Source of the DNA: Nitrospirota bacterium
Lineage (GTDB): Bacteria > Nitrospirota > Thermodesulfovibrionia > Thermodesulfovibrionales > UBA6898
Assembly: GCA_004321925.1 (NCBI GenBank)
Contig: SCQH01000006.1
Coordinates: 1 to 64,000 of the forward strand
Length of the DNA: 64,000 nucleotides
Reading direction: 5' to 3'
The notes beneath the pieces are model-generated. The model was not told the DNA's origin. It was given only the letters and a program-made list of their open reading frames with translations, and searched no databases. Made by a program: the position numbers and the translations under genes. Positions 48,709 through 56,833 of the stretch are shown here, piece after piece (the first letter of the stretch is position 1; every line of letters begins with the position of its first letter).

Positions 48709-49411
48709 AAGCAGTACCTTCTTTCATATCAAAATAGATCGTTTCCCCGCTTTTTACCGGGGTGCCCGGCCGGGGTTTCTGGCCTGCGACAATATTCCCC
48801 TGGCCCTTTGTTTCGACCGCGAGCGTCATCTTCTTTGCAAGCTCGCGGGCCTCCTCAAGGGTCTTGTTCGAGAAGTCAGGGCATGCATACGTTACCTCAT
48901 GGGGACCTGCGCTGACAAGCACCCTGATCATATCGGTCAGCTTTTCATCAGGCTCAGGCCGCTGCGCCACGATCCTGCCTTTTTCGACCGACTCGGAATG
49001 CACGGGAATGATCTTCCCGATCCTGAGCCCCTTCTGGATCAGCAGGGATTCCGCTTCTGATACGGTCTCGTTGACGAGGAGCGGCAGGGAGAAGACCCGC
49101 GGCCCTTTACTGACCACGACCTTGATCACCCGTTTCTCTTTTACTTTGTTCCCGGGAGGCTCGTCCTGGCGCATGATCTTTCCGGCCGGAACGACCGAAT
49201 CGAAATCCTCACCCTCTATCTTCAGGTAAAGCCCTGCCTTGGTGAGGGCCTCGTTCGCCTCTATGAGCGTTATATTGACGAGGGAGGGGACCTCAACGGT
49301 GCGGCTGAAGCTCAATATATTAAAGGTGATATACCCGAAGATCAGTCCGAGCAGGACGAACGCTGCAATGAACAGCGGTACCTTAATGAATGCGTTTAAT
49401 TTTTTTTGCAT
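48701..49411 (-). CDS. Membrane-anchored PASTA domain protein
   Basis: A 236-residue protein with one N-terminal membrane helix (VPLFIAAFVLLGLIFGYITF) and three PASTA modules outside: VPSLVNITLIEANEALTKAG, LPLLVNETVSEAESLLIQKG and CPDFSNKTLEEARELAKKMT, each followed by the typical Gly/Pro turn. PASTA domains bind peptidoglycan or beta-lactam-like ligands. No kinase or transpeptidase domain is attached. It overlaps rsmB by 16 bases and rpe by 8. Confidence 0.9.
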   Translation of the reverse strand: MQKKLNAFIKVPLFIAAFVLLGLIFGYITFNILSFSRTVEVPSLVNITLIEANEALTKAGLYLKIEGEDFDSVVPAGKIMRQDEPPGNKVKEKRVIKVVVSKGPRVFSLPLLVNETVSEAESLLIQKGLRIGKIIPVHSESVEKGRIVAQRPEPDEKLTDMIRVLVSAGPHEVTYACPDFSNKTLEEARELAKKMTLAVETKGQGNIVAGQKPRPGTPVKSGETIYFDMKEGTAYD

Positions 49412-50718
49412 AGTATTGCCCCGAAAAATCCGTCCATTGCGTCCCGGTGCGGAAATGTTCTGAAAAGGCCCCTGTCAAAGAACTGCGAATGAGACAGGCC
49501 CCCGGTATCTATAATACGGAAATCCCCCTGAACCTTCAAGAAATCATTGATGACCTGTTCGCCCTCCTCAGGTTCGATCGAGCAGACCGAATAGACCAGG
49601 GTCCCTCCCTTTTTCAGGAGGCAGGCGACCGACCTGAGCAGTTCCAGCTGTTTTCCCCTGAACCCCTGCAGGTCAGCTGCCTTATGCCGGTATTTGACAT
49701 CCGGGTTCCTCCGGATGACCCCGGTCGCAGAGCAGGGGGCGTCGAGGAGGATCCTGTCAAAGGGGGCCAGCCCGGCCAGCCCGGAAACGTCTTCCCGGAT
49801 GACCCTGACAGAGGTTATCCCCAGGCTGCCGATATTTTGGTCGAGCCTCCTGAGCCTTTCAGGGTCTTTGTCCACGGCAACGACCTCCCCTGAATCGTTC
49901 ATCAGCTGGGCAATATGGGTGGTCTTGCCTCCGGGCGCTGCACAGGCGTCAAGTATCCTTTCGCCCGGCAGGGGGCCAAGCAGGTGCGATACCAGCTGTG
50001 AGGCCTCATCCTGGACCACAAAAAGCCCTGCCGCAAAGAGCAGATCGCTGTAATGGACCGGGCCTTTTACCAGGATGCCTTCCGGCGAATAAGGCGTGAC
50101 CCCGGCACTGATGCCGTTGTCCGTGAGCAGGCCCAGAAGCCGCTCCCGGGTCGTCCTCAGGGTGTTGGTCCTGAGCGTCAGGGGAGGCTTCATCATGTTG
50201 GCGGCGGCGATCTGCCCCGCTTCCTCAAGGCCGAAGCGTTTTATCCAGCGTTTGATCATCCAGCGGGGATGCGAGGTATTGACCGCGAGGCCCATGACCG
50301 GATCATCGAACTTCAGGGGGAAGGCAAAAGAGTCCTTCGAGCGAATCACGTTCCTGAGGACGGCATTCACCAAAGGAGGCATGCCCGGGGTGCCGTCCCC
50401 GAAGCCGTTCTTTTCGATCTCGACCGCCTCGTTGACGACCGCCCACTGCGGCACCCTCATGTAGCAGAGCTGATACACGGCGGTCCGCAGGTTGTTCATG
50501 GTCATCGGGGTGAGCTTTCCGGGATGCCGGAGAAATTTTGCGAGTATCCAGTCGAGCGTGTCGCGGTGCCTGAGCACGCCATAGACGATCTCCATCAGGA
50601 AGGATCGGTCCCTTGAGTCCACCAGCGGATCGAATACCGCGATCGCCTGTTTGGGGCGCGCCTCGTTGCGGGCAATGGCGGAAAGGGCTGTGACTGCATA
50701 AAGGCGTGCACCCGGCAT
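49396..50718 (-). CDS. rsmB: 16S rRNA (cytosine-967-C5)-methyltransferase RsmB
   Basis: Methylates C967 of 16S rRNA. The NusB-like N-terminal domain (1-135; LMEIVYGVLRHRDTLDWILA) is followed by the methyltransferase. DACAAPGGKTTHIAQLM is the SAM motif, FDRILLDAPCSATGVIRRNP carries the first catalytic cysteine and GGTLVYSVCSIEPEEGEQ the second. The 440-residue length is normal. Part of the minus-strand operon that runs from the lipoprotein gene to DUF512. Confidence 0.95.
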   Translation of the reverse strand: MPGARLYAVTALSAIARNEARPKQAIAVFDPLVDSRDRSFLMEIVYGVLRHRDTLDWILAKFLRHPGKLTPMTMNNLRTAVYQLCYMRVPQWAVVNEAVEIEKNGFGDGTPGMPPLVNAVLRNVIRSKDSFAFPLKFDDPVMGLAVNTSHPRWMIKRWIKRFGLEEAGQIAAANMMKPPLTLRTNTLRTTRERLLGLLTDNGISAGVTPYSPEGILVKGPVHYSDLLFAAGLFVVQDEASQLVSHLLGPLPGERILDACAAPGGKTTHIAQLMNDSGEVVAVDKDPERLRRLDQNIGSLGITSVRVIREDVSGLAGLAPFDRILLDAPCSATGVIRRNPDVKYRHKAADLQGFRGKQLELLRSVACLLKKGGTLVYSVCSIEPEEGEQVINDFLKVQGDFRIIDTGGLSHSQFFDRGLFRTFPHRDAMDGFFGAILCKKN

Positions 50719-50726
50719 GAACTATC

Positions 50727-51851
50727 TTAACGGTCTTCCTTTATAACCGATGCGATCTTGAGCCTGCCGCCCTCGGGAACGAACTGGCAGCGGAGTTTTT
50801 GCGTGACCGTCAGTGGTGCACCGGACTTGCGGGGCTGAAGCCCCAGCTTCCAGACGATGACCGCCTCTGCTCCGTCACTGCGGACCCGGAGATCTTCGAT
50901 GGTATACGCAAGCGAGGTGTAGTCATATTTTTTCCATTGCTCCTGGATGCTCTCCCGCTTTCCCTTCAGTTCAAGGTAGCCCTGCGAGTACCGGGATTCC
51001 CAAAGCCTGAGGTCCTTCTTCATATTGGCGGTCCTCATGTCATCCAGCAGTGAGCGGATCTCCTGTTCGCTGACCACCGCAGCCGGAGCAGCAGGGACCG
51101 GCTGCGGGGCAGCGACCTCCGGCTGCCTCTTCTGTGAATAGGTGATGACGACCCAGGAGACGATGAGGGACATCACGACGGAAAAGGCGATGAGCAGCGA
51201 CATCCGGATGAGTCTCCTGGTCCTGAAATATGAACGGGAGACCTTCCCCCTGATGATATCGAGGAGTATCCTTTTGACCTTGAGCTCAGTGGCCAGCATC
51301 CGGTAATAGCGTCCGCGGTGGTCGAACCTCTCCAGGAAGGCGGGTTCCTTCATCCCCTGCATCCTCTCTCCGAACCAGGCGATATCCCTGACGATCGTCG
51401 TCTCGAGGTTCTCGATGATCATCTCGAGTTTCGTGATCTTCTTCATGAGATCGTCTATCTCTGCCTCGCTCTTCCCGGTCTGCCTGACGAACTCTTCGTA
51501 GCCCATGCCCGCCTGCTTTTCCTGGAGGTCGGCAAAGACCTTTTCTTTTTTTGAGAGGCGCGCTCTGAACTGTTCGAGCTCAAGGAGCACCGTGAAGAGG
51601 AATTTATTTTCGATGTCTGCCTTGAGCGTATCGATCTTTATATCTTCCATGTTCTCAGCGCTTATTGCCCGGCTGGCCTTCTCTTCCGCTGCTTTTTTTG
51701 CTTCCGTGGCAGGTCCGGCCGGCTGTTCCGCGGGGGCCGCCACCTCTACCGGTTCGAGCATTGCCGAGCAGCCTTCGCAATAGGTGGTGTCGAAAGGGAA
51801 TTCCTTATGACACTTCGGGCACTGCATTCTGAAGTTGGGGCTTTCGGTCAT
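50727..51851 (-). CDS. Zinc-ribbon membrane protein with C-terminal NTF2-like domain
   Basis: A 374-residue protein. The zinc ribbon near the N-terminus is MQCPKCHKEFPFDTTYCEGC. A predicted coiled coil (about 70-170, FRARLSKKEKVFADLQEKQA) precedes one membrane helix (MSLLIAFSVVMSLIVSWVVI). The last 110 residues (IRSLLDDMRTANMKKDLRLW, YTIEDLRVRSDGAEAVIVWK) resemble a SnoaL/NTF2-like domain on the far side of the membrane. I do not know its function. It lies three bases after the lipoprotein gene. Confidence 0.75.
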   Translation of the reverse strand: MTESPNFRMQCPKCHKEFPFDTTYCEGCSAMLEPVEVAAPAEQPAGPATEAKKAAEEKASRAISAENMEDIKIDTLKADIENKFLFTVLLELEQFRARLSKKEKVFADLQEKQAGMGYEEFVRQTGKSEAEIDDLMKKITKLEMIIENLETTIVRDIAWFGERMQGMKEPAFLERFDHRGRYYRMLATELKVKRILLDIIRGKVSRSYFRTRRLIRMSLLIAFSVVMSLIVSWVVITYSQKRQPEVAAPQPVPAAPAAVVSEQEIRSLLDDMRTANMKKDLRLWESRYSQGYLELKGKRESIQEQWKKYDYTSLAYTIEDLRVRSDGAEAVIVWKLGLQPRKSGAPLTVTQKLRCQFVPEGGRLKIASVIKEDR

Positions 51852-51854
51852 GGA

Positions 51855-52583
51855 TCACATCGGACTTATGCTGTCAGCGGCCGGGGACTGCCTGGTCCCT
51901 CTGCGGGGTTTTTTGGGCTGCGGTTCCGGCCTCGGCGAAACAGGCGGTTGCTGCGGTTCCGGCTGAGGGACAATGATCACGGGCACCTCTTTGGGAGCAG
52001 ACGGCGGAGGGACAAGTTTCTTCCTTTTCCCCGCATGCTCAAGCACCGGGGCAAGCATCCCGGAGATGAGCGTCTTCTTCTGCTCATGCTCGAACTGGGC
52101 GTCCTTCGGGGAAAGGTCAACTGCCTGCATGAAGATGATCTTTGAGTCCTTCAGGGAGATCAGCTGCAGCAGGACCTCGTCCTGGTCCTCCCCGGTGAGG
52201 ATGACCCCATTGAGGACCGCGTCCGCCTTAAGGTTCCTGCCGAGCTTTCCGAGGGCCTGACCCCTTTCCTCGGGTCTCAGGGACGGGAAATCTTTGATGC
52301 TGCCTTTGATAGCCAGTTCGACCTGGTCCGGGGGGATGACGGTTATCCTCTTTGACGCAAAGAGTACCTCATAGGATATCCCCCGCCAGTTCTGACGGTC
52401 CCCGTAGAAGGCCGGGATGGCGATGGTATGGACCTCTTCCAGCATCTCCCTGCTGACTACCGGAAGACTGTTCTTGGGTGGCCCGCTCCTGGCCCCGGTC
52501 GTCACGCACGAAAAAAAAGCGGCGGTAAGGGATACCAGCAGGAACAGCAGGCAGCAGTTTTTAGCGGGAGCAGTTCTCTTCAT
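51855..52583 (-). CDS. Lipoprotein of unknown function
   Basis: Starts at ATG 52583 (MKRTAPAKNCCLLFLLVSLT); three further upstream codons to 52592 are possible. The lipobox FFSC follows the hydrophobic stretch. The body has IAIPAFYGDRQNWRGISYEV, VIPPDQVELAIKGSIKDFPS and KLGRNLKADAVLNGVILTGE, a pattern like the DUF799/TolB-type lipoproteins that bind at the inner face of the outer membrane; this match is loose. The last 50 residues are Pro/Lys-rich. It is the first gene of an eight-gene minus-strand operon. Confidence 0.72.
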   Translation of the reverse strand: MKRTAPAKNCCLLFLLVSLTAAFFSCVTTGARSGPPKNSLPVVSREMLEEVHTIAIPAFYGDRQNWRGISYEVLFASKRITVIPPDQVELAIKGSIKDFPSLRPEERGQALGKLGRNLKADAVLNGVILTGEDQDEVLLQLISLKDSKIIFMQAVDLSPKDAQFEHEQKKTLISGMLAPVLEHAGKRKKLVPPPSAPKEVPVIIVPQPEPQQPPVSPRPEPQPKKPRRGTRQSPAADSISPM

Positions 52584-52697
52584 AGATATCAAAAAAACCT
52601 TTCATACATAATGACATGCCTGCCGGGAAATTGCAACGGCCGGACCTTTACGGGCGATCTTCCTCCTATTTTGAAATAAAATGTTTTATAATTCAAT

Positions 52698-53195
52698 ATG
52701 GCCGTATTGGATATAAAAAAATACCCTGAGAAGGTGCTGAAACAGAAGGCTGCCCCGGTGACGACCTTTGATGATGACCTGCAGAGGCTGATCGATGACA
52801 TGATCGAGACCATGTATGCCGCCCCAGGGGTCGGACTGGCAGCCCCCCAGGTGGGCGTCTCAAAGAGAGTGGCGGTCATTGATATCAGTTCGAAAGAGGA
52901 GTCTGTGCCGCTTATCGTGCTGATCAATCCGGTCATCAGGGATAAAGAAGGAGAGATCGATTTTGAGGAGGGGTGCCTGAGCATCCCGGATTATACGGCA
53001 CGGGTGAAACGGGCCGAAAGCCTGGTCTTAAGCGCGCTTGACCGCGCAGGGCAGAGTGTAGAGATCGAGGCCGGAGGTCTCCTCTCGATAGCTTTTCAGC
53101 ATGAGATCGACCATCTCGACGGCATACTCTTTATCGACAGGATCAGCCCCATCAAACGCGAGTTCTTCAAAAAGCGTTACAAGAAGAAACAATAG
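52698..53195 (+). CDS. def: Peptide deformylase
   Basis: Removes the formyl group from the N-terminus of new proteins. All three active-site motifs are present: GVGLAAPQVG, EEGCLSIP (metal-binding Cys) and QHEIDHLDG (two His and the catalytic Glu). 165 residues, normal length. A perfect TATAAT (52687-52692) ends only five bases before the ATG and no ribosome site is seen, so the transcript is probably leaderless. The next gene is fmt, its functional partner. Confidence 0.96.
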   Translation: MAVLDIKKYPEKVLKQKAAPVTTFDDDLQRLIDDMIETMYAAPGVGLAAPQVGVSKRVAVIDISSKEESVPLIVLINPVIRDKEGEIDFEEGCLSIPDYTARVKRAESLVLSALDRAGQSVEIEAGGLLSIAFQHEIDHLDGILFIDRISPIKREFFKKRYKKKQ

Positions 53196-53214
53196 CCCCG
53201 GGCGTGATGTCTCC

Positions 53215-54147
53215 ATGCGGATAATATTCTTCGGAACCCCTGATTTTGCTGTCCCGTCCCTGAAGGCCCTGATGGATTCCGGCAATGAGGTCTGCGCTGT
53301 CGTTACCCAGCCCGACAGGCTGAAGGGCAGGGGTCACCAGTTGTCGCAGCCCCCGGTCAAGGTCTTTGCCCTGTCGCTGGGGATCCCGGTCCTGCAGCCT
53401 GCCTCTGTCAGGACAGCCTCGTTCCTTTCCGAGCTGACCGCGCTGCGGCCTGAGGCGATCGTGGTCGTTGCCTACGGACGGATCATACCCCCCGGCATAT
53501 TGTCCCTGCCGCCCCGGGGATGCATCAATGTGCACGGCTCCCTGCTTCCGAAGTACCGGGGGGCTGCGCCGATCCAGTGGGCCATTATCAACGGGGAGGA
53601 AAGGACAGGGATAACGACCATGCTGATGGACGAGGGGCTTGATACCGGAGATGTCCTGCTTAAGGATGAAACAGTGATCCTTGACGACGACACAACAGAA
53701 TCCCTCAGCCGGCGCCTCTCCGGCATCGGGGCGGCGCTGCTTCTGAGGACGCTTGACGGACTTGCTGACGGCTCTGTAAGACCTCTGCCCCAGACAGGGC
53801 TCCCCAGTTATGCACCCCCGCTTAAAAAAGAGCTCGGGAAGATCGACTGGTCCCGCTCCAGCAGCAGCATAACCAGCCTGATACGGGGGGTCTATCCCTG
53901 GCCGGGTGCTTACGGTTATCTCAACGGCGAAAGGGTCGGGATCATTTCAGCAAAGGCAGCGGACGAAACAGCGGCCGGCAAAGCAGGGCAGATCATCAGG
54001 ATCAACAGCGCCGGGATGCTCGTCGCCACGGGGCAGGGGCTGCTGTCGGTCAGTGAGGTGAAGCCTGAGGGCAGAAAGCCGATGGCCGCTGCCGCGTTTG
54101 CGCGCGGAAGACACCTTCTGGAGGGGGCCTGTTTTGATGCCCTATAA
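53215..54147 (+). CDS. fmt: Methionyl-tRNA formyltransferase
   Basis: Adds the formyl group to initiator Met-tRNA. The start at 53215 (MRIIFFGTPDFAVPSLKALM) is the family N-terminus; longer frames upstream run into def. The formyl-THF site and catalytic residues are visible in GCINVHGSLLPKYRGAAPIQ, WAIINGEERTGITTM and MDEGLDTGDVLL. The C-terminal tRNA-binding domain follows (IRGVYPWPGAYGYLNGERVG). At 310 residues it is complete. It overlaps the next gene by 11 bases. Confidence 0.96.
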   Translation: MRIIFFGTPDFAVPSLKALMDSGNEVCAVVTQPDRLKGRGHQLSQPPVKVFALSLGIPVLQPASVRTASFLSELTALRPEAIVVVAYGRIIPPGILSLPPRGCINVHGSLLPKYRGAAPIQWAIINGEERTGITTMLMDEGLDTGDVLLKDETVILDDDTTESLSRRLSGIGAALLLRTLDGLADGSVRPLPQTGLPSYAPPLKKELGKIDWSRSSSSITSLIRGVYPWPGAYGYLNGERVGIISAKAADETAAGKAGQIIRINSAGMLVATGQGLLSVSEVKPEGRKPMAAAAFARGRHLLEGACFDAL

Positions 54148-54661
54148 ATTGCTGCGCGGCATGGTCCTGAAGATCTGGTACCCCTTCCTGATGCTCCTGG
54201 GCGCTTTTTTCAAACAGCGCAGGGAAGGGTTCCAGAGGTCCGTCATAGCCCTGAACAACCGTCTGGTGAGGAAAGGCCGTTACGGCACCAGGAAGATACT
54301 CCTGCTTCTGCCGCACTGCATACAGGTCAACGACTGCCAGATACGGCTTACGCATAACATATATAACTGCAAGCGCTGCGGGAGGTGCGAGGTCAAGGAC
54401 CTGATCGGCATCGCGGAAGAACATAAGCTCGAGCTTTTTATCGCCACGGGAGGGACCCTGGCGCGGAAGATCGTGCTGGAGGCACGGCCGGAGGCGATCA
54501 TCGCAGTGGCCTGCGAGAGGGACCTTTCAAGCGGCCTTGTCGACACCTATCCGATGCCGGTGCTGGGCATACCCAACGAGCGTCCCTTCGGCCCCTGCGT
54601 CAACACGCGCGTGGACCTTGGCAGGGTAAGAGAGGCGATCGAGTTCTTTGTCCATCCCTGA
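54137..54661 (+). CDS. DUF116 family protein
   Basis: A 174-residue protein starting at ATG 54137 inside the fmt end. An N-terminal hydrophobic, membrane-associating helix (LKIWYPFLMLLGAFFKQR) is followed by the DUF116 core with conserved cysteines: LLLPHCIQVNDCQIRLTHNI, then CKRCGRCEVKDL. VACERDLSSGLVDTYPMPVL and IPNERPFGPCVNTRVD complete it. The cysteine set suggests a metal or Fe-S site. Function unknown. It is frequently seen beside fmt in related genomes. Confidence 0.88.
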   Translation: MPYKLLRGMVLKIWYPFLMLLGAFFKQRREGFQRSVIALNNRLVRKGRYGTRKILLLLPHCIQVNDCQIRLTHNIYNCKRCGRCEVKDLIGIAEEHKLELFIATGGTLARKIVLEARPEAIIAVACERDLSSGLVDTYPMPVLGIPNERPFGPCVNTRVDLGRVREAIEFFVHP

Positions 54662-54697
54662 TGTGCAGTCCCGACCGGGGAATATGATAATAAAGCT

Positions 54698-55465
54698 ATG
54701 AAGAGTTACCGGCAGCTCCAGATAGAGATCACGACCTGCTGTAATTTTAACTGCTTCTATTGCGCCGGACGGGATATGGAGCAGAGGCATATGGATTACG
54801 GCCTGTTATTGAGCCTGATCCGGAAGACGGAAAAGGGCGGGGGGGTCCATCTGCAGGGTGAAGGGGAACCGATGCTCTATCCCCGGCTGGGGTCCGCAGT
54901 CGATGAGATCATCGCTCAGGGATGCCGTCCCTTCCTGATCACCAACGGCAGCTGCCTCGATATCGACCTGGTGCTCAATAAATTTCCTGAGCTCGGGATC
55001 TCCCTCGATACGCTCGATCCTGAGCTTGCCTCCGAAAACGGGCGCTACGACCTCCCCAGGGTCCTTTCGAACCTGGAGGGCCTTCTGCAGGCAGGATATC
55101 CCCCCTCGAATATTGTTATTTTTACGACCGCGTTCGGCCAGCCGACCGCTGACCTCACTCCGTACCTGGCCTCCAGGGGAATTCATAAGCATGTGGTCCA
55201 GCCCCTGCAGCAGAAGGAGGACTACCGGTACCGTTATCCGGAAAAGGCCATGCCGCCTCAGGAGCAGTATCCGGTCCTCTCCTGTCATTTCATCTCCCGG
55301 GAAGGCAGGCGGTTTTATAATGTCGATGGGGTTGAAATGCCCTGCTGTTATATCAAGAACGCCGCCCGGTTCGTATCGATCGATCATATAAAACGATCCT
55401 TCGCCGAAAGCATTGTTCCGGAGAGCTGCCGGGGCTGCAGATACCTGTCCCGGAAGAGAAGATAA
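54698..55465 (+). CDS. Radical SAM protein of unknown substrate
   Basis: A 255-residue radical SAM enzyme. EITTCCNFNCFYCAGRDM holds the C-x3-C-x2-C motif that binds the [4Fe-4S] cluster and SAM. GGVHLQGEGEPMLYPRL is the next conserved strand (GEGEP-like). The C-terminal part has further cysteines (SCHF, EMPCCYIKN and ESCRGCRYLSR) that could bind auxiliary clusters, as in SPASM-type enzymes. The substrate cannot be told. It lies 36 bases after the DUF116 gene and is probably in the def operon. Confidence 0.82.
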   Translation: MKSYRQLQIEITTCCNFNCFYCAGRDMEQRHMDYGLLLSLIRKTEKGGGVHLQGEGEPMLYPRLGSAVDEIIAQGCRPFLITNGSCLDIDLVLNKFPELGISLDTLDPELASENGRYDLPRVLSNLEGLLQAGYPPSNIVIFTTAFGQPTADLTPYLASRGIHKHVVQPLQQKEDYRYRYPEKAMPPQEQYPVLSCHFISREGRRFYNVDGVEMPCCYIKNAARFVSIDHIKRSFAESIVPESCRGCRYLSRKRR

Positions 55466-55483
55466 TTCCCCGGTAGAACTGCC

Positions 55484-55512
55484 TTGACAATGCGAAATCA
55501 TAATGTTATAAA
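55484..55512 (+). promoter_or_regulatory. Strong sigma-70-type promoter of the cold-shock gene
   Basis: TTGACA (55484-55489), exactly 17 bases and TATAAA (55507-55512): near-consensus. Transcription would begin near 55519, leaving a leader of about 55 bases before the ATG at 55574, with AAAGGAGG at 55556-55563. Confidence 0.85.
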
Positions 55513-55573
55513 AGTTTAGCCTTGTAGAGGCATAGAGTTCTAAGTGATCCGGTAAAAGGAGGAATGTGTAAGG

Positions 55574-55777
55574 ATGTCGATCGAAGGAACAATCAAATGG
55601 TTTAACGAGAAGAAGGGGTTTGGTTTCATCCAGAGGGAGGGCGGCCCGGATGTGTTCGTGCACTTTTCGTCTATTGCAGGCGAGGGGTTCAAGACACTTG
55701 CCGAGGGCGAAAAAGTTCAATTTGATATTGAAGACGGAGGAAAAGGGCCCAAGGCTGTCAATGTAAAGAAGCTGTAG
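55574..55777 (+). CDS. cspA: Cold-shock domain protein, CspA family
   Basis: A 67-residue single-strand nucleic-acid-binding beta-barrel acting as RNA chaperone. Both RNA-binding motifs are present: KGFGFIQ and VFVHFSS, after [10 protein letters not shown]. It has a strong own promoter with a short leader and an intrinsic terminator directly downstream, so it is a single-gene unit with high expression expected. Confidence 0.95.
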   Translation: MSIEGTIKWFNEKKGFGFIQREGGPDVFVHFSSIAGEGFKTLAEGEKVQFDIEDGGKGPKAVNVKKL

Positions 55778-55799
55778 CCCATACAATAAACAGCATCTG

Positions 55800-55832
55800 A
55801 AAGGCCTGTCCCGAAAGGACGGGCCTTTTTTA
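55800..55832 (+). terminator. Intrinsic terminator of the cold-shock gene
   Basis: AAGGCCTGTCC and GGACGGGCCTT pair with one mismatch around CGAAAG, followed by a T-run. A typical Rho-independent terminator 23 bases after the stop. Confidence 0.9.
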
Positions 55833-55884
55833 TTCTTCGCCGGGCACAGCAGTTTGACAAAGGGCAGGGATTCTTTTATTTTTA

Positions 55885-56733
55885 ATGACGATGCGGCTCC
55901 CCCAATGGATAAAGACCGGCAGCCCTGCTGACCTGCATGGGACCAAATACCTTTTAAGAAGGCATGGTCTTGCCACGGTCTGCGAAGAGGCGCGCTGCCC
56001 CAACAGGGGAGAATGCTTCAGCCGGCCGACCGCCGCCTTTATGATCCTGGGCCGCAGCTGCACCAGGGGGTGCGGCTTTTGTTCGGTGCATACAGGCCCC
56101 CCCGACCCTCCGCAAAGGGATGAGCCTGCGAAGGTCGCTGCCGCAGCCGCAGAGATGGGCCTCCGGTATGTGGTCATAACCTCGGTGACGCGGGATGACC
56201 TCCCTGACGGCGGGTCCGGACAGTTCGCGGCAACCGTCAGGGCACTCAGGAAGGAGCTGCCGCGGGCGAAGATAGAGGTCCTGACCCCTGACTTTCAGGG
56301 CGATCCGGAGGCCCTGATGACCGTGCTTCGTTCAGGGCCGGATGTCTTCAATCATAATATGGAGACGGTCGAACGCCTGTATCCGTCCGTCCGTCCCGAG
56401 GCCGATTATTGCCGCTCCCTTGATGTCCTTGGCAAGGCAAAGGCTGCAGCCCCGGGGATCGTCGTAAAATCAGGCTTCATGCTCGGGCTGGGGGAGGGCC
56501 CTCAGGAGGTCGAAAAGCTGCTCTCTGACCTCGTCGCTGCCGGGGCTGATATGGTGACGATAGGACAGTACCTCAGGCCAACCAGAAAAAATCTTCCTGT
56601 GGTAGAATACGTGAGGCCCGAAGTCTTCGAAACGCTCAGGCTGCGGGCCCTCGGGATGGGCTTTAGATATGCGGCTTCAGGACCTCTTGTCAGAAGCTCC
56701 ATGAATGCAGAGGAGATGTTCGACCATGTTTGA
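55885..56733 (+). CDS. lipA: Lipoyl synthase LipA
   Basis: Inserts two sulfurs into protein-bound octanoate to make the lipoyl cofactor. Both [4Fe-4S] sites are visible: the auxiliary C-x4-C-x5-C (CEEARCPNRGEC) and the radical SAM C-x3-C-x2-C (CTRGCGFC). The C-terminal R-S-S motif that supplies a serine ligand to the auxiliary cluster is in PLVRSSMNAEEMF. At 282 residues it is complete. No lipB is adjacent. A 35-codon ORF overlaps its stop. Confidence 0.96.
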   Translation: MTMRLPQWIKTGSPADLHGTKYLLRRHGLATVCEEARCPNRGECFSRPTAAFMILGRSCTRGCGFCSVHTGPPDPPQRDEPAKVAAAAAEMGLRYVVITSVTRDDLPDGGSGQFAATVRALRKELPRAKIEVLTPDFQGDPEALMTVLRSGPDVFNHNMETVERLYPSVRPEADYCRSLDVLGKAKAAAPGIVVKSGFMLGLGEGPQEVEKLLSDLVAAGADMVTIGQYLRPTRKNLPVVEYVRPEVFETLRLRALGMGFRYAASGPLVRSSMNAEEMFDHV

Positions 56734-56833
56734 ATTCAGCAGGATCAGGAGACTGCTAAGGTTTGCGCTTGTCGAAAACGGGCACCGGATTCGGCAGGCG
56801 ACTTCAGGAATAAAGAGGGTATTAAATTCATGA
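56726..56833 (+). CDS. 35-codon small ORF bridging lipA and hom
   Basis: ATG at 56726 lies inside the last codons of lipA. The frame runs 35 codons (MFEFSRIRRLLRFALVENGH, then RIRQATSGIKRVLNS) and its TGA overlaps the ATG of hom as ATGA. The exact fit between two genes with overlaps at both ends is what one expects of a translated, coupled gene. The product would be a strongly basic, possibly amphipathic peptide. No ribosome site of its own is obvious. It may be a true peptide or only a coupling device. Confidence 0.4.
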   Translation: MFEFSRIRRLLRFALVENGHRIRQATSGIKRVLNS

